From Ypsolopha sequella (lineage: Eukaryota; Arthropoda; Insecta; Lepidoptera; Ypsolophidae): a stretch of DNA of 64,000 nucleotides. This document shows, piece after piece, positions 43,012 to 54,186 of this stretch. Every line of letters begins with the position of its first letter. The stretch's first letter is position 1. Both the position numbers and the translations under genes were made by a program. The notes under the pieces are model-generated. The model saw nothing but the letters and a program-made list of their open reading frames with translations, was not told the origin of the DNA and ran no database searches. Location: NCBI GenBank assembly GCA_934047225.1, contig CAKOHE010000079.1, forward strand, positions 171,616 through 235,615, given 5' to 3'.

Positions 43012-44026
43012 GGTTGGATTTAGTATCGTGTGGCAGTTGTATGGGGGTGAAAGTGGTTAAAGCTGGTAAAGGGGGGGGTCCCCGATTATAACGCTATCAC
43101 ACTTATTAAAAGGTAATGCACATTTTTCGAGAAATAAATGAAAATTGTTTCTTACCTAAAATCAGGTAAAAGGCGAAAACGGAACGTTAAAATGGGCGTT
43201 TGACAACCAAATCTGTCCTAGTTTATTGTCTGTGGTGCAAAATATTGTGCAATAACGATGAAACGGAACACAAAAAAATGAAATGCGTCATGTGTTACTG
43301 TCATTCGTAATTCGTTTATTCATTCCGTTTCTCGTCAAGTTCCGTGAATGTTCTCCCTGTGCTGTGTGGTGTTTTTGTTTTGGTTTTCTTCGACGACTTT
43401 GGCTTGTTTCCTGGACTTGTTTGCATTCCCGATTGAAATCCTGCTCAAAACGAGGTTAGTGTACCCCACTTCATGATTAAAATAGGTTAAATCTGCTTCA
43501 AAACCGAATCAGAGCACCCCGACTCTATACAGTCTTGTGGCTACTACCCCTAGAGTGTATATAAAAAGCCGAAGGCGCGAAGGGAGGGCAGCCCCCGCCC
43601 GCCGTAATAAAGCTTAGGCACCTGCGTGAGCCGTAGCGGCTGAGGCTGGTCGCCGAAGGCGACCAACAAGCCGAAGCTGTGGAGGCAAGCACAGGTGCCT
43701 GTGCTTTGTAACGCAAGGGCGAAGGGGCTGCACTGCCCACAGCGCCGTAGCCGATGCAGAAGTGAATTTGTGATATAAAAGTGACTTCAGTATTGATAGG
43801 TTCAAAGGGTTAAAAAATTTACTCCTGCACTGGTAGGTTCAAGGTTAAAAGAAGGGAGGTTTCTGCACTCCCAGTTTATAAGGAAGTTCTTCCATCTCCC
43901 CTCACCTTTACTTTAAAAATATAACCTGAATTTGTTGATTATAACGTCAAGAAAGTAAAAAATAAATTATAAAAAAACGATGCATTACCTTTTAATGGGG
44001 GGGGTACCAGGGGGTAGGGGTCACCA
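43012..44026 (-). mobile_element. 1-kb non-autonomous DNA transposon, copy 2, one end lost
   Basis: Inverted relative to 10039-11056 and similar through most of its length, including the GC-rich core with GGTCGCC-GAA-GGCGACC near 43650. One TIR (TTTAGTATCGTGTGGCAG) is present at 43018; the other is missing, the match ending near 44026 about 70 bp short, exactly where BEL/Pao sequence starts. Confidence 0.75.
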
Positions 44027-44032
44027 CTAGCA

Positions 44033-45253
44033 AAATGAAACTGCCAGCAATTTTTATAAAAAATTTTGATGGTAAGTTTACCGAGTTTATACCGTTCATT
44101 AATCTTCAACTCAATGATAGACAACGACAACACATTAGGCCCCTTACAAAAGAACTATTATTTGAGATCATATCTAAGAGATGAGCCTTTTGATTTGATA
44201 AAAAACTTAACGATGTGTTCCGATTCATATAAAGAGGCATTATAACTACGTAATGATAGGTATAATAACACTCAAAAGATAGTTAACCAACATTTCAGCA
44301 ATATCCTAGATCTCAAAAGCATTAGTAGGTAAACCGCTAGTAATTTAAGACAATTTGTATCAGCGGTAAGACAGGAGATCTCTGCAATAAAAAATCATGA
44401 ATCCCGAGTTAGATACTGGGACACAATATTGTTATGTATTCTTTGTCGCAAAATACGAGTAGATACATATTCTGCAAGGGCATTTCAACTCGAGAGGAAT
44501 GAAGCTATGGACCCCACTCTGGAAGAGTTCCTGAAATTCCTGGAAAAGCGTGCAATGGCTATGGAGACTGCCGACCAGGGCCACCAGACATCTCACTCGA
44601 GTGACAACAAGGTAGCAGCCCACACCGTCACCGGACCTGCATGCAGCTACTGTAAGTCCCAGGACCATAAACTTTTTAAATGTAAAAAATTTTGTTTATT
44701 GACTGCGACTGACAGACTTAAGTTCATCAAAGACAAAAATATGTGCACTGTATGTATGGGCACACACACAGGCAAATGTAGGTACCACTTTCGGTGCACG
44801 GAGTGCAAGGGCCCTCATAACATTCTGTTGCACTGCGATCCATTAAGTGGTCCTGTCACATTGACAGGCAATGTAAATAATAATGTGCTTCTCCCCACAG
44901 CGAGGATAAAACTCATTGGCAGAGATGGCACCGAGTATCATATTAAAGCCCTCTTGGACTCCGGGTCACAATCATCATTCTGTACCACAAAAATTGTGGA
45001 GCTATTAGGTTTGAACCCCAAGAAAATTGAGACAAACATTATTGGCATCTCGAACTCAAAAAGTAAAGTCAAATTTTACATTCCATTAGACATATACTCA
45101 TTGAAATCTCCATTTAAAACTACAATCACATGCCATGTAGTAGACCAGATTACTTGCAATTTACCATAGTACAAGTTTGACCTCTCAGATTTTAAAATAC
45201 CCTCAAATATTGAATTAGCTGATGACCAATTTAACTTAACAAGTGAGATAAAT
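44033..45253 (+). pseudogene. BEL/Pao gag and aspartic protease
   Basis: FDGKFTEFIPF marks the DUF1759-like Gag segment; frame changes and stops follow between 44090 and 44428. The open part (44429-45169) has a zinc knuckle CSYCKSQDHKLFKC, a second Cys/His cluster (CTVCMGTHTGKC, CTECKGPHNILLHC) and the protease motif ALLDSGSQSSFC, as in Pao-family DUF1758 peptidases. A TAG at 45167 interrupts an otherwise continuous frame; coding similarity continues in the same frame to 45253 (DLSDFKIPSNIELAD). A single nonsense change is the simplest explanation. Confidence 0.85.
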
Positions 45254-47335
45254 ATGCTAATAGGTTCTGATGTGGTATTCCAGGCACTCTTACCGAGCTC
45301 CCACCCGATACAAGTGGTGAGCTCGACGGCACAACCGCTGCCTGTAGAAACTGCAGTCGGTTGCTCCGGGCCTCCGCTGCAACCTAGCCTGTACATTATC
45401 AATTCTGTCTTCGGTCACATAGTAGGAGGTAATTTCCCTTATTATCAAGCAGTCTGCAATAAAGTAATTTTAAAATGTGAACTAGATTCTACTTCAAGTT
45501 TAAGTAGTACAATTAACCAATTTTGGACTCACGTAAAGTTCCCAGAAATCTTCAATGAGCGTAGCTCAGAGCAAGAACTTTGCGAAACAATATTTCAAAG
45601 TACTGTTAAATTAGAAAACAATCAGTTTGAGGTAGCTTTGCCATTAAAAATACCTTTGTCAGATGTCAATGATGCCTTGGGTGAATCATTCCACCTTGCA
45701 TTAAAACGATTTTTAAATTTAGAGAAAAGATTACATGCTAATCCAGATTTATTCATGCAATATCAGAAATTTATCCATGAATACTTATCACTCAACCACG
45801 GTCACTATGTTGACATTGAGTTATACGATTTAAATAAGCAGGCGGTGTACTTTCTCCCGCACCATGCAGTTATTAACGAAAATAGTAAGACAAAGACTCT
45901 TCGCACAGTTTTTGATGGTTCGATGAGAACAAATAAGAAGATCTCTTTAAATTCATTACAGTTGAATGGCCCAGTGATCCAATGAGACTTAGTTGATATC
46001 ATTTTGCTATTTCGTTCAGGCAAGTACACATTTTCCGCAGATATTAGGCGCATGTTTCGCAACATTAGAATCAATCCAGAATACACAACTCTTCAAAATA
46101 TTCTCTGGAGAGACGACAAGAAAGAGCCAATCAAGTGTATTAGGCTAGATACCATTACATATGGGCTAAAAAGCTCAAGTTTTCTGGCAACGCGTTGTTT
46201 AGATGAGTTAGCAAATAGGTACAAACAAACGTATCCTCTAGCCACATCCGTTGTCAAAAATAATATCTATGTCGATGATGTTATTTACTCTCACGATGAT
46301 TTGCAGACAGTTCTCAATGCAAAAGACCAACTGCGTGACCTACTCAAATTAGGTAGTTTTCACACGCACAAATGGGCTTCAAATGACCACAGAATTTTGT
46401 CAGACATTCCTACCTGTGAGCAGCATTTTGACAGTCTCGATTTACAAAAAGATAACTTCAACGTGAAGGCCTTAGGGCTACAGATTAATGTAAAGAAAGA
46501 TCAGTTTATAATTTCATCTCCAGAACCATTTAATGCAGAAAAAATAACTAAGCGATGTATACTTAGTTACATAGGTAGATTCTATGACCCTATGGGTTTT
46601 GTGAGCACTATTGTGGTCACCGCGAAGGCCATTATGCAAAAACTGTGGATTTCTAACACAGATTGGAATGAAATCCCCTCTCCTGAGGTTCAAAGAGAGT
46701 GGCTCGAATTCACATCCGACTTAGCAAAAATGAAACCTATGTTCATAAAAAGGGATGTAAGTGTTTTAGATTGCCACACAGCTGAACTCGTTGGCTTCGC
46801 GGATGCTTCAAGTACAACGGCCTACGGTTGTTGTGTGTACCTGCGACTCTCCGATAATTCAGGTACTATACGAACACATCTACTCTGTTCGAAATCAAGA
46901 ATAAATCCTGTAAATAAGAAAGGTATTACCACTCCAAGGCTTGAGCTAAACGCTGCACTTTTACTGTCAAAGTTAATGATAAAAACTTATGATACGCTAA
47001 AGATAAAATGTAATATTGAAGATGTATATTTATTCAGCGACTCACAGATTGTTCTTGCATGGCTTAGTACAGAAATTACGAAATTACAAGCGTACGTAGC
47101 GAACAGAGTAAATGTCGTTCGCCAAAACACCAATAGATGGCGTTGGCTGTACGTAAAGACAAGCGAGAACCCTGCAGACCTTATAAGCAGAGGCGTAAAC
47201 CCGAGAGAGCTTAGTGAGTGTGAGCTGTGGTGGCGAGGTCCTCTGTTTCTGCGAAACGGTGAGTACGGATTTGCTTCTCGCAATACTTCCTTGCCTCACG
47301 AGCACGACTTACCAGAAGTGACGACCCGCTTGTAG
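45254..47335 (+). pseudogene. BEL/Pao reverse transcriptase and RNase H
   Basis: Same frame as the upstream gag. MLIGSDVVFQALL opens the segment, then the RT region: TKTLRTVFDGSM, a TGA at 45983, YTFSADIRRMFRNIRI and the active site YVDDVIYSHDD near 46270. RNase H-like motifs are LVGFADASSTTAYG, LELNAALLLSKL and LFSDSQIVLAWL. VKTSENPADLISRGVNPREL and LWWRGPLFL mark the linker before the integrase, where the frame ends at 47335. Integrase is absent. Two in-frame stops across about 2.9 kb suggest moderate age. Confidence 0.87.
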
Positions 47336-48137
47336 CTTAGACTGTTAGCCCCCAAAAAAGGCATCAGTTTAGTTTTCCGGAAGAAAGGATGCCACTTGCC
47401 ACAATTGTTTATTGGACCAATATCTATCGATAAAGATCGGTAGCCTTCGGGAGCCTCTTCAATTTGGGGGGGGAAGGGGGTTCAAAGATGCACTGCGCCA
47501 AGCGTCATTTAAGAAAATTAAACTGTCTGAGTTTGTCAACTACATCAAGATGGGTGTCTTTTTCAGGTAAATTAAGGACGTAGAATTCATTTCTGGCATA
47601 AAAAATTGTGATATTTTAAGTAGTTTCTTGAAAATTTTTACATAGATTAAAATTTTATGAAATACTTTTTACTTTCAGGCGCCACCAAAAACAAAACCTC
47701 AGGTTTCATCGTTTATTATATAAGTTTCATATAACGTTCATGTTATTCATTACAATTAGTATAATATAAGTATAATAATATAAGTAATCTAAGTATTAAT
47801 TCTTCATGTAGTCATAGGGCTTTTATATTGCAGTTTTTACCATTTGTATGAATCTCAAGAAAAATTCAGGCATATAGGGGCCTCTTAAGGCTTTTTGTTA
47901 CAATAGGGAATGAAGTTATACAAATAGTTGTTAAATGTTCAATTAACATCTTATGTAAACACGATAAGAGTGAAAACTTATTTTTATGTTTTTTTTTTAA
48001 TCTTAAATAATTAAAATATTTAGTTTAGTATACTGAAAAGTATAATAAATAAGTGCTTTAATGAAACTAGCATTGACGAAGAAGATTTTAAAAGAAAATC
48101 GGCAAGGACTGAGTTTTCTTTTATAAGTTTGTTATTT
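47336..48137. other. AT-rich stretch, no gene recognised
   Basis: Contains G-rich GGGGGGGAAGGGGG near 47466. No element ends seen. Confidence 0.4.
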
Positions 48138-48370
48138 TACCTGTGTTATTTAATTTGGTATAAAATAAAGAGTATTTGTATTGTGTTGTCTATTATTAAA
48201 ACTCGGGTGATCTTACATACCTAATTATTATAACATGCGGTTTTAATGCTTTATCAGCTTTAAATGTTGACATATGGTCAAGAACAATCACACGTGAGTG
48301 TTAAAGCCACATGTTATAATAATTCAATAAAGACTTGCCGATTTTACATTATATATTTGAATTTATATTA
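48138..48370 (+). repeat. 233-bp dispersed repeat with an internal CACGTG hairpin (48223-48324)
   Basis: Nearly identical to 50659-50890. Inside, AATTATTATAACATGCGGTT and its inverted counterpart (TTAAAGCCACATGTTATAAT) enclose about 102 bp including ATCACACGTGAGTG. A third, half copy is at 20702-20762. Confidence 0.7.
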
Positions 48371-48401
48371 TGTAGTGTAGTAATCTTTTTCATCAAAAAT
48401 C

Positions 48402-48797
48402 TTTTTCAATGCATGTGCTCGTAAAGGCCCACTTTTTATATATCAAAACCGAACAAAAAGTCGATTATTTTGCCCTAGGGCTTTATTATTATATATTTTT
48501 TTTATTTATTTATAAAGGTTGGCTAACCTGCAGCCTTTCCTGTGTACCATAGATGTTATACTTTTTTTTCCACTGTTTAACGGCTCTGGATACAGTTCTT
48601 TTGAGCCAATTATAATTTAAAGTTCACAAGATTATATTTATTTTTATTTCCTCACACTATGCGTTGAAAAACGTAGTATGATACACGGGCGTAAAAGCAA
48701 TAAATTACTCGGTTACGTTTAAAACACTCGCTACGCTCGTGTTTTAAATCGTCCTCGTAATTTATTCCTTTTCGCCCTAGTAGCATAAACTACTATT
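48402..48797 (+). mobile_element. Foldback family B, copy 1
   Basis: Starts TTTTTCAATGCATGTGC and ends AGCATAAACTACTA followed by TTA. The 3' third (48674-48797) folds into an imperfect hairpin around GTAAAAGCAATAAATTAC / GTAATTTATTCCTTTTCG with loop ACTCGCTACGCTCGTG. Copies: 61887-62278 and, inverted, 63744 to the window end. Confidence 0.7.
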
Positions 48798-49199
48798 ACG
48801 TGGATTAACATACATATTTGATTAATTATAACCTAAATCAAAAGATAAATCTCAAAGGAAGATCCTTCACTTCTATAGATAAGCATAAAGTGTGAAACGT
48901 GACAACTTTTGAACAGATACTGAACAGTCCCTTTGTATTTATAAAGGAGCGCTATCCAAAGCTTTTGTCTTGAGACTAAAAAATCTTTGACTTTGTCGAA
49001 GTCAGTTTTATTAACCACATGAAAGGAACAAGGCAAGAAAATACCAAGAACAAATCGAATTCTTGAGTATAATCACACTATACTCACTGATTACAAAGAA
49101 CATATTTCCCAAAAAGAAACATCCGGACTGAGGTAAATTTAATTTTGAACCTTGCAATTTCTTTTTCTATTTACTATTTTGAATGGGCAAATATAATAT
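48798..49199. other. AT-rich spacer
   Basis: The 67-codon minus-strand ORF at 48833 has no recognisable domain. Confidence 0.35.
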
Positions 49200-49628
49200 G
49201 TCATTACCTATGAAATTGCCGAAGTTTTCTTACAGATTCATGAGTTCATAATTTCTGTAATCCAATAGCTATTTCCATTGTTTGTTTTTTGTTTTAAAGT
49301 TGATTTCAAGTTAATCTACATATTAAATTTTATTTTTAGTCAGTTTGATAAATAAAATTTAATGTTCAAAAACAGTTCCTCCTAAATGCCATCCGTTTCC
49401 ATGATAAGATTTGTAATAATTTTTTACAGCATACACTTTGCAAAAATAAAATTACTGCTGCTGTTAGCTTCATGTTGTCTCATTTAAACACGAAAGAAAT
49501 TGAAAATTTTGGACTTGTCATTCCTAAAAAATTTTGGACTTGTCATTCCTAAAAAAAAAATACAAAAACGTAAGTATTGAAAATTTTGTTTCCTTCAAAT
49601 TCTCCATAGAAAACGGCAGTTTAATGAC
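49200..49628 (+). mobile_element. MITE family A, copy 2 (diverged ends)
   Basis: CCTATGAAATTGCCGAAGTT near its left end, then TTTCCTTCAAATTCTCCATA near its right end, match 9285-9672 in the same orientation. The terminal words are mutated (GTCATTACC, AATGAC). It has an internal small duplication of TTTTGGACTTGTCATTCCTA (49516 and 49532 region). Confidence 0.65.
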
Positions 49629-50151
49629 TCATTATTATGTCCATTCGCAAGTTTTTTATTTTATTGATAAAATTTAGCAATTTCTGCATCATTTACGGGT
49701 TACCTTTTTTCTTCTGTTAAACATTATTTACCGCATACATTAGCAAAATGAATCATGCTATAATCATGGAATGTAAATAAGAAATATGCATATATTCACT
49801 TGATATGCTACGAATTATGTACTCTAAACAGGTGTCTCAACGAATAGTTTATATTTATTTATTAAAATTTTAAATATATATACTTATAAAAACACATTAA
49901 ATTAAATATTAGTAAGAAACATTTTGGGCCAATCGGGCCCGGCATTAGTCGCAAAACACAATCAATCTGATTTACATATGTTCATTTAGAAAAAATTATT
50001 CCTTGCATATCAATTTAATATTCGCATTATGTATTATATTTTTAATATTATTAATCGCTAATAAGTATAATATACATAAATATATTTATTTGAAAGGATC
50101 TACTACAATATGAAATTCTAAAAAAGTGGAAAATTGACACACGCTGATATA
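49629..50151. other. AT-rich stretch, no gene recognised
   Basis: No ORF or element ends seen. Confidence 0.4.
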
Positions 50152-50345
50152 TACAAGGTGACTTTTTGATCATCGTTCAGTTTCATACTGGAGGCTTGGT
50201 ACTCACTCAGGACTGGGAGTGAATTACTATGGGAAGCCAAAATTTTATTATGCGAATTTCACAAAAATTATTATCGGCTCATGATGCTGATCACTTACCA
50301 AGGCTCAAGTATGAATTTGGGCGATGTTCACAAATTCACCTTGTA
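50152..50345. mobile_element. 194-bp MITE with TACAAGGTGA ends
   Basis: TACAAGGTGACTTTTTGATC on the left pairs with TTCACAAATTCACCTTGTA on the right, and matching continues inward through TTTCATACTGGAGGCTTGGT / ACCAAGGCTCAAGTATGAA, giving arms of about 60 bp. Related sequence at 20520-20690. Confidence 0.65.
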
Positions 50346-50658
50346 GAATATCTCACAAAATAAGTAAAAGCCCCATTACAGTTTCGACACCATTTCATTC
50401 CAAAACCCTAGAAAATTTGCAAAAGCGAGTGTCCATTTTAACGAGCTATTCGAGACGAACTTGTTTCAGGCTATGAAACGAATGTAAATTGCATACTCGC
50501 GCGTGCAATAAACTTCGGGCATTCGACTAAGTAGAAACCTACCACGATATAAAGACCACTCAGCTTCACAATACCACCGAATAGAAAAGAATACAACATT
50601 TTTAATAGTGGTCTAGTTAAAATGGTAGTATATTTAAAGTTAGTGGCATATTTAAAGT
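50346..50658. other. Spacer without recognised gene
   Basis: No coding frame or element ends seen. Confidence 0.35.
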
Positions 50659-50890
50659 TACCTGTGTTATTTAATTTAGTATAAAATAAAGAGTATTTGT
50701 ATTGTGTTGTCTATTATTAAAACTCGGGTGATCTTACATACCTAATTATTATAACATGCGGTTTTAATGCTTTATCAGCTTTAACGGTTGGCATAATGGT
50801 CAAGAACAATCACACGTGAGTGTTAAAGTCATATGTAATAATAATTCAATAAGGACTTGCCAATTTTACATTATATATTTAATTTATATA
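50659..50890 (+). repeat. Dispersed repeat, second copy of 48138-48370
   Basis: Same sequence and orientation as 48138-48370 with a few substitutions; hairpin at 50744-50846. Confidence 0.7.
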
Positions 50891-51133
50891 AGTTTTGGGA
50901 TAAAATATTTAAAAATAAACAAAAAATTTCGATAAAAATTTGGGATAATAAATTTTGGGATTTCGAGTTTATTAAATATAAACACAACGTAGTACTTGCA
51001 ACGACTGTATGATTAATTTTTATTTAACAATATAAAACTTAAATAACATTAAGACTACCTATAAATTAATAGAAATATAAAAGATAAAATTATACCTAAC
51101 TAAAAAATAAATTAAGAAAAACTTACCTATAAA

Positions 51134-51772
51134 TTAAACAATATAAAATATTTTTTCCAAATCACCGCCGTCGATCGGTAGGGTCCCCAAAAGGCTGGAA
51201 GCATTTCCTCGTTGGATAGCTAAGCTTAGTCGCTGTCCGAGGTATGCCCCAGCCCTCCGGTCCCCTGAAACGTCGACCAGTCGCGAAGATATTTCCTTGA
51301 ATATCTGCTTCGCGGCTGGACCCCACGGCCCTAAAGTTTCTACTCCAAAAGGCGCAAATATATAGTCTGAACTTAGATCTACATACTTGCGCCTTTTGGA
51401 GTCCTCTGCTGAGGCTGCCGCAGCACCAGCTTTAGAGGCAGTTGCTTGGATGTAGGACGCCGCCAATGTGTCGACACAAGTGGCGTCCCACACCAGCGAC
51501 CTGCCGTTTTTCCACGGAATGAGTGTCATTCCATCGGGCCTCTTACCGTCGCTGCGTACAATGCCTTTCGGCTCCAAAATAGCCGGCACACCAATGGTGG
51601 CAAGGGCCCGACGGATGACATCATTCAGACTGGCATGCCGCGACAGACGTCCAGCGCTCCTTTTGCAGGATAGGCCATGGTGTCCAAGCTGGTCGACGTT
51701 GACACCACATCGACAGCGGTGAGGTTCATTTGTCCTGGCGCCGATCCGGAGACTCACGGCTAAAGAAAACAT
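51134..51772 (-). pseudogene. REL-type LINE, restriction-like endonuclease domain
   Basis: 212 open codons. CRCGVNVDQLGHHGLSCKRS supplies a CCHC-type zinc motif (C-x-C...H-H...C), then SRHASLNDVIRRALATIGVP. Next comes the nuclease core: LEPKGIVRSDGKRPDGMTLI with the catalytic-type R-P-D, and SLVWDATCVDTLAASY. The C-terminus is VETLGPWGPAAKQIF, then [20 protein letters not shown] and AIQRGNASSLLGTLP. This layout is that of R2/HERO/NeSL-like elements, whose endonuclease nicks the target. The RT is not adjacent, so the copy is 5'-truncated. It reads cleanly, without stops, so it is the best-preserved REL here. Confidence 0.85.
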
Positions 51773-51927
51773 ATGATTAATTGGTTGTTTACTTTAGTTT
51801 GAACGATAGCTATAAAATACGACCAATTCACATTGTGCAACTTGGTCAATCGGTTTGACAAAAATAATATAGGGCTATACAAGGTTAAATTAAATTAGTT
51901 GGCGAAATTAAATTAATTAAATTAATA

Positions 51928-52118
51928 TTATGTAGACAATAAAGCCGATTCTGAAGGCATTAATTTTAGAGTTAGTGCTGTCAAAACTAAATTTTCTTCA
52001 TTGCAAAATAGTCCTTAGGATTTAGGAACAGAAGTTAAATTACTTTGGAAAATTTCAAGTTTTGACAGCACTAAAACTGAAATTAAAGCCTTCAGAATAG
52101 GCTTTAATGTCCATATAA
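51928..52118. mobile_element. 191-bp MITE with about 60-bp arms
   Basis: TTATGTAGACAATAAAGCCG on the left is complementary to GGCTTTAATGTCCATATAA on the right, and TTAGTGCTGTCAAAACT to AGTTTTGACAGCACTAA. The whole unit folds into a long hairpin. Confidence 0.7.
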
Positions 52119-52591
52119 ACAACTTTTTCTATTAGGATTGTGCAAAATTCTTAAAATTTGTTTTCACCTTTCCATACTGGACCAGTCAGCTGATGGGGGC
52201 AATTTGTGTAGGAGGAAGTAAAAAAAGGTTACGAATTTCATTTAGCTCCCATACAAACAGTTGTTCATATAGACTAGTAATACCTATGCTTTGAGTTTTG
52301 CCAACTTATAATATTATTTAACCTTATGTAGAAAAAAAGTACTTATAGAAAAAATGCAAAAGCTTTAAGTTCACTCGATAGAAAAAAACTACGAAGTTTC
52401 CTCTAAATTTCATGTATTTCGAGTGTTAAAGGGCCTTCCTTAAATTAACAGCATTAAAATTTCCCTGAAATCCACGTGAGTAACCCTGACGCTACCATGC
52501 TGCGGTTTTATTGGCATCTCACTCACTCACACGCGCACGTTATCCCTACGAGGCTCCAAATTATTTTCAGAAAGCTACAACATTAACTTAC
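52119..52591. other. Intron sequence beside the host exon, no element recognised
   Basis: No repeats or ORFs noted between the MITE and the donor site at 52591. Confidence 0.4.
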
Positions 52592-52779
52592 TTGGAGAAT
52601 CAGCGAGTAGATCCTGGTCGTCCTGCGTGGGTGACTTGACGGAGGCGGGTGACAGTTTGACCGATGGGTGCGGAGAGGGGATCGGGCCGGAGGTGGCGCT
52701 GCCCGCACTGCTCGCCGGTCCTGGGTTCGCGCTCGCGTGTGACGTCGTTATCGTGATTTCGCCGTTCGACGCAGCGAGC
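52592..52779 (-). CDS. Internal exon of the unidentified host gene (188 nt, Ser/Pro-rich)
   Basis: On the minus strand an acceptor CGGTGCAG precedes 188 nt that end at a consensus donor GTAAGT. The reading frame gives 62 codons plus one base at each end: LAASNGEITITTSHASANP, then a Ser/Pro/Gly-rich stretch with GPIPSPHPSVKLSPASVKSP, and an acidic end TQDDQDLLADSP. Composition suggests a disordered linker, such as those in nuclear or scaffold proteins; proline-directed phosphorylation sites (SP) recur. GC content is well above the surroundings. The final base plus the first two of the exon at 15397 make a Ser codon, keeping frame. The 5' neighbour must end two bases into a codon; I could not find it up to 64000. 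Confidence 0.78.
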
Positions 52780-53015
52780 CTGCACCGATAAACATTGGGG
52801 TTATTACAATGACAATCCAAAAAAAGTAAAAGAGGTGAAAAGTGAGCCAGGGAAATTTGCTCTGATAGAACATTTTGACGCCATACGAGATTAACCCTCT
52901 TAATTCTTTTCATTGCTAAACTAATAGTAAAACAAAAGACTGCAACTTTAATAACTGTTTGATAATGGGAATAATAAAACGGTACAATCTACTTGAGCTT
53001 GTATGAAACTTTTAT

Positions 53016-53231
53016 ATGATTTATATAAAAACGGCTCACATCAATACGTGATATGATCGGGAAAGCCGACCAGTTTCAGCAGATTCTCAATTTCTCACAC
53101 TGTGAGGCGTAACTTCGTCGCGTATACATACGTCTTCACTCGCCCAGATGAAGGCAGTCTAAATCTGCTGAAACTGGTCGGCTTTCCCGATCATAACACT
53201 TATTGATGTGAGCCGTTTTTATATAAATCAT
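53016..53231. mobile_element. 216-bp foldback MITE
   Basis: Arms of about 65 bp with very few mismatches: ATGATTTATATAAAAACGGC then GGGAAAGCCGACCAGTTTCA, and the complementary strand on the right (TGAAACTGGTCGGCTTTCCC). The spacer is about 70 bp. Confidence 0.85.
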
Positions 53232-53358
53232 GAATTATCCTCAAGTCTCATTTAATTCTATAAACTTTTATATCTTTGTATCTTTGTATGGCTATATATG
53301 TAACTTTAGCACTATACTGCTTTCAATAGTGAATTGTAAAAGAAGAAGAGTAACTACA

Positions 53359-53914
53359 GTAGAGCCACTGAGTGATGGCGCCTATGACGTTTAAATGCCT
53401 ACAAAGTATCGTAATTATTTATAAGCAAGTGTGGATTAAAAAATGTAATACTTCATTGTTGATAGTGATGTACTACTTGTTTCGGTTATTATTTTTCGAT
53501 TTGAATGTTGCTTTATTGTGCAATAGAATTCGTATAGAAACAAAGATTTTTTTTTAAAAAAGTTTCTCATTTTTTATAGGTCGTGTTTGAGGTCGCCAAG
53601 TTACGCAATAATATTTAATTAAAAACAAAACGATGACGAAGTTAAACTAAACGAAAATAAATGATAGTAAAATACTTTTTTCGATTTAGATATTTAAACA
53701 TCTCTTGGGGGCCCCGGGGCACTACACCGCATAGCCCTCCGATAGCTACGCCACTGGTTTTGGCACATTTTCCTTTTGTATCATTATGTTGAATGTTGAA
53801 TGACGTGTCTAATGTTGAGTAAACTCACATTTGATCTTTATTTTTAACCGAAATTTGAAATGTACCTCATCACTAAATGCAGCTGTCATAAGTGCCATCA
53901 CTCAGTGGCCCTAC
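53359..53914. mobile_element. 556-bp non-autonomous TIR element
   Basis: GTAGAGCCACTGAGTGATGG on the left versus the reverse complement GTAGGGCCACTGAGTGATGG on the right, about 27 of 30 matching. The interior is AT-rich and carries a separate hAT-like end at 53702-53755. No transposase. Confidence 0.75.
53702..53755 (-). repeat. hAT-like transposon terminus
   Basis: Read on the minus strand: CAGTGGCGTAGCTATCGGAG, then CCCCGGGGCCCC. CAGTGGCGTAGC ends are typical of hAT elements. Only one end is present. Confidence 0.45.
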
Positions 53915-54186
53915 CTTAGCGTATTATTTATCTTAACTTTAACTCTTCCAACTACTAACCTTAGTACTATTTCGTAACTTTTTACAATTAGTTAATGATG
54001 CTTAAAATATGTATGCTTAAAACTTTGATATGGCTTTTTGAGTTTGATTTCAATGTACAATTGATATTAAATATCATTGCGCTGTAATATAAATGAGCTG
54101 AGTACACTGGGTTAGCATGTTTTAAAGACAAGGAACGAGTTGCTAATCTCATATAACTCAAATCTTATGACACCATTTTCCTAGAA

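Larger units (their letters stand above)
44028..47335 (+). mobile_element. BEL/Pao retrotransposon fragment (no LTRs, no integrase)
   Basis: Gag, protease, RT and RNase H regions follow one another in order on the plus strand, but I see no LTR on either side. The copy starts within Gag (MKLPAIFIKNFDGKFTEF at 44033) and ends before the integrase zinc-binding domain, so both ends are truncated. Its left edge coincides with the truncated end of the 1-kb DNA transposon. Confidence 0.85.

Noticed and set aside
44028..47335. Integrated virus
   Set aside because: Domain order and the YVDDVIYS-type RT are those of BEL/Pao retrotransposons; no envelope gene is present.
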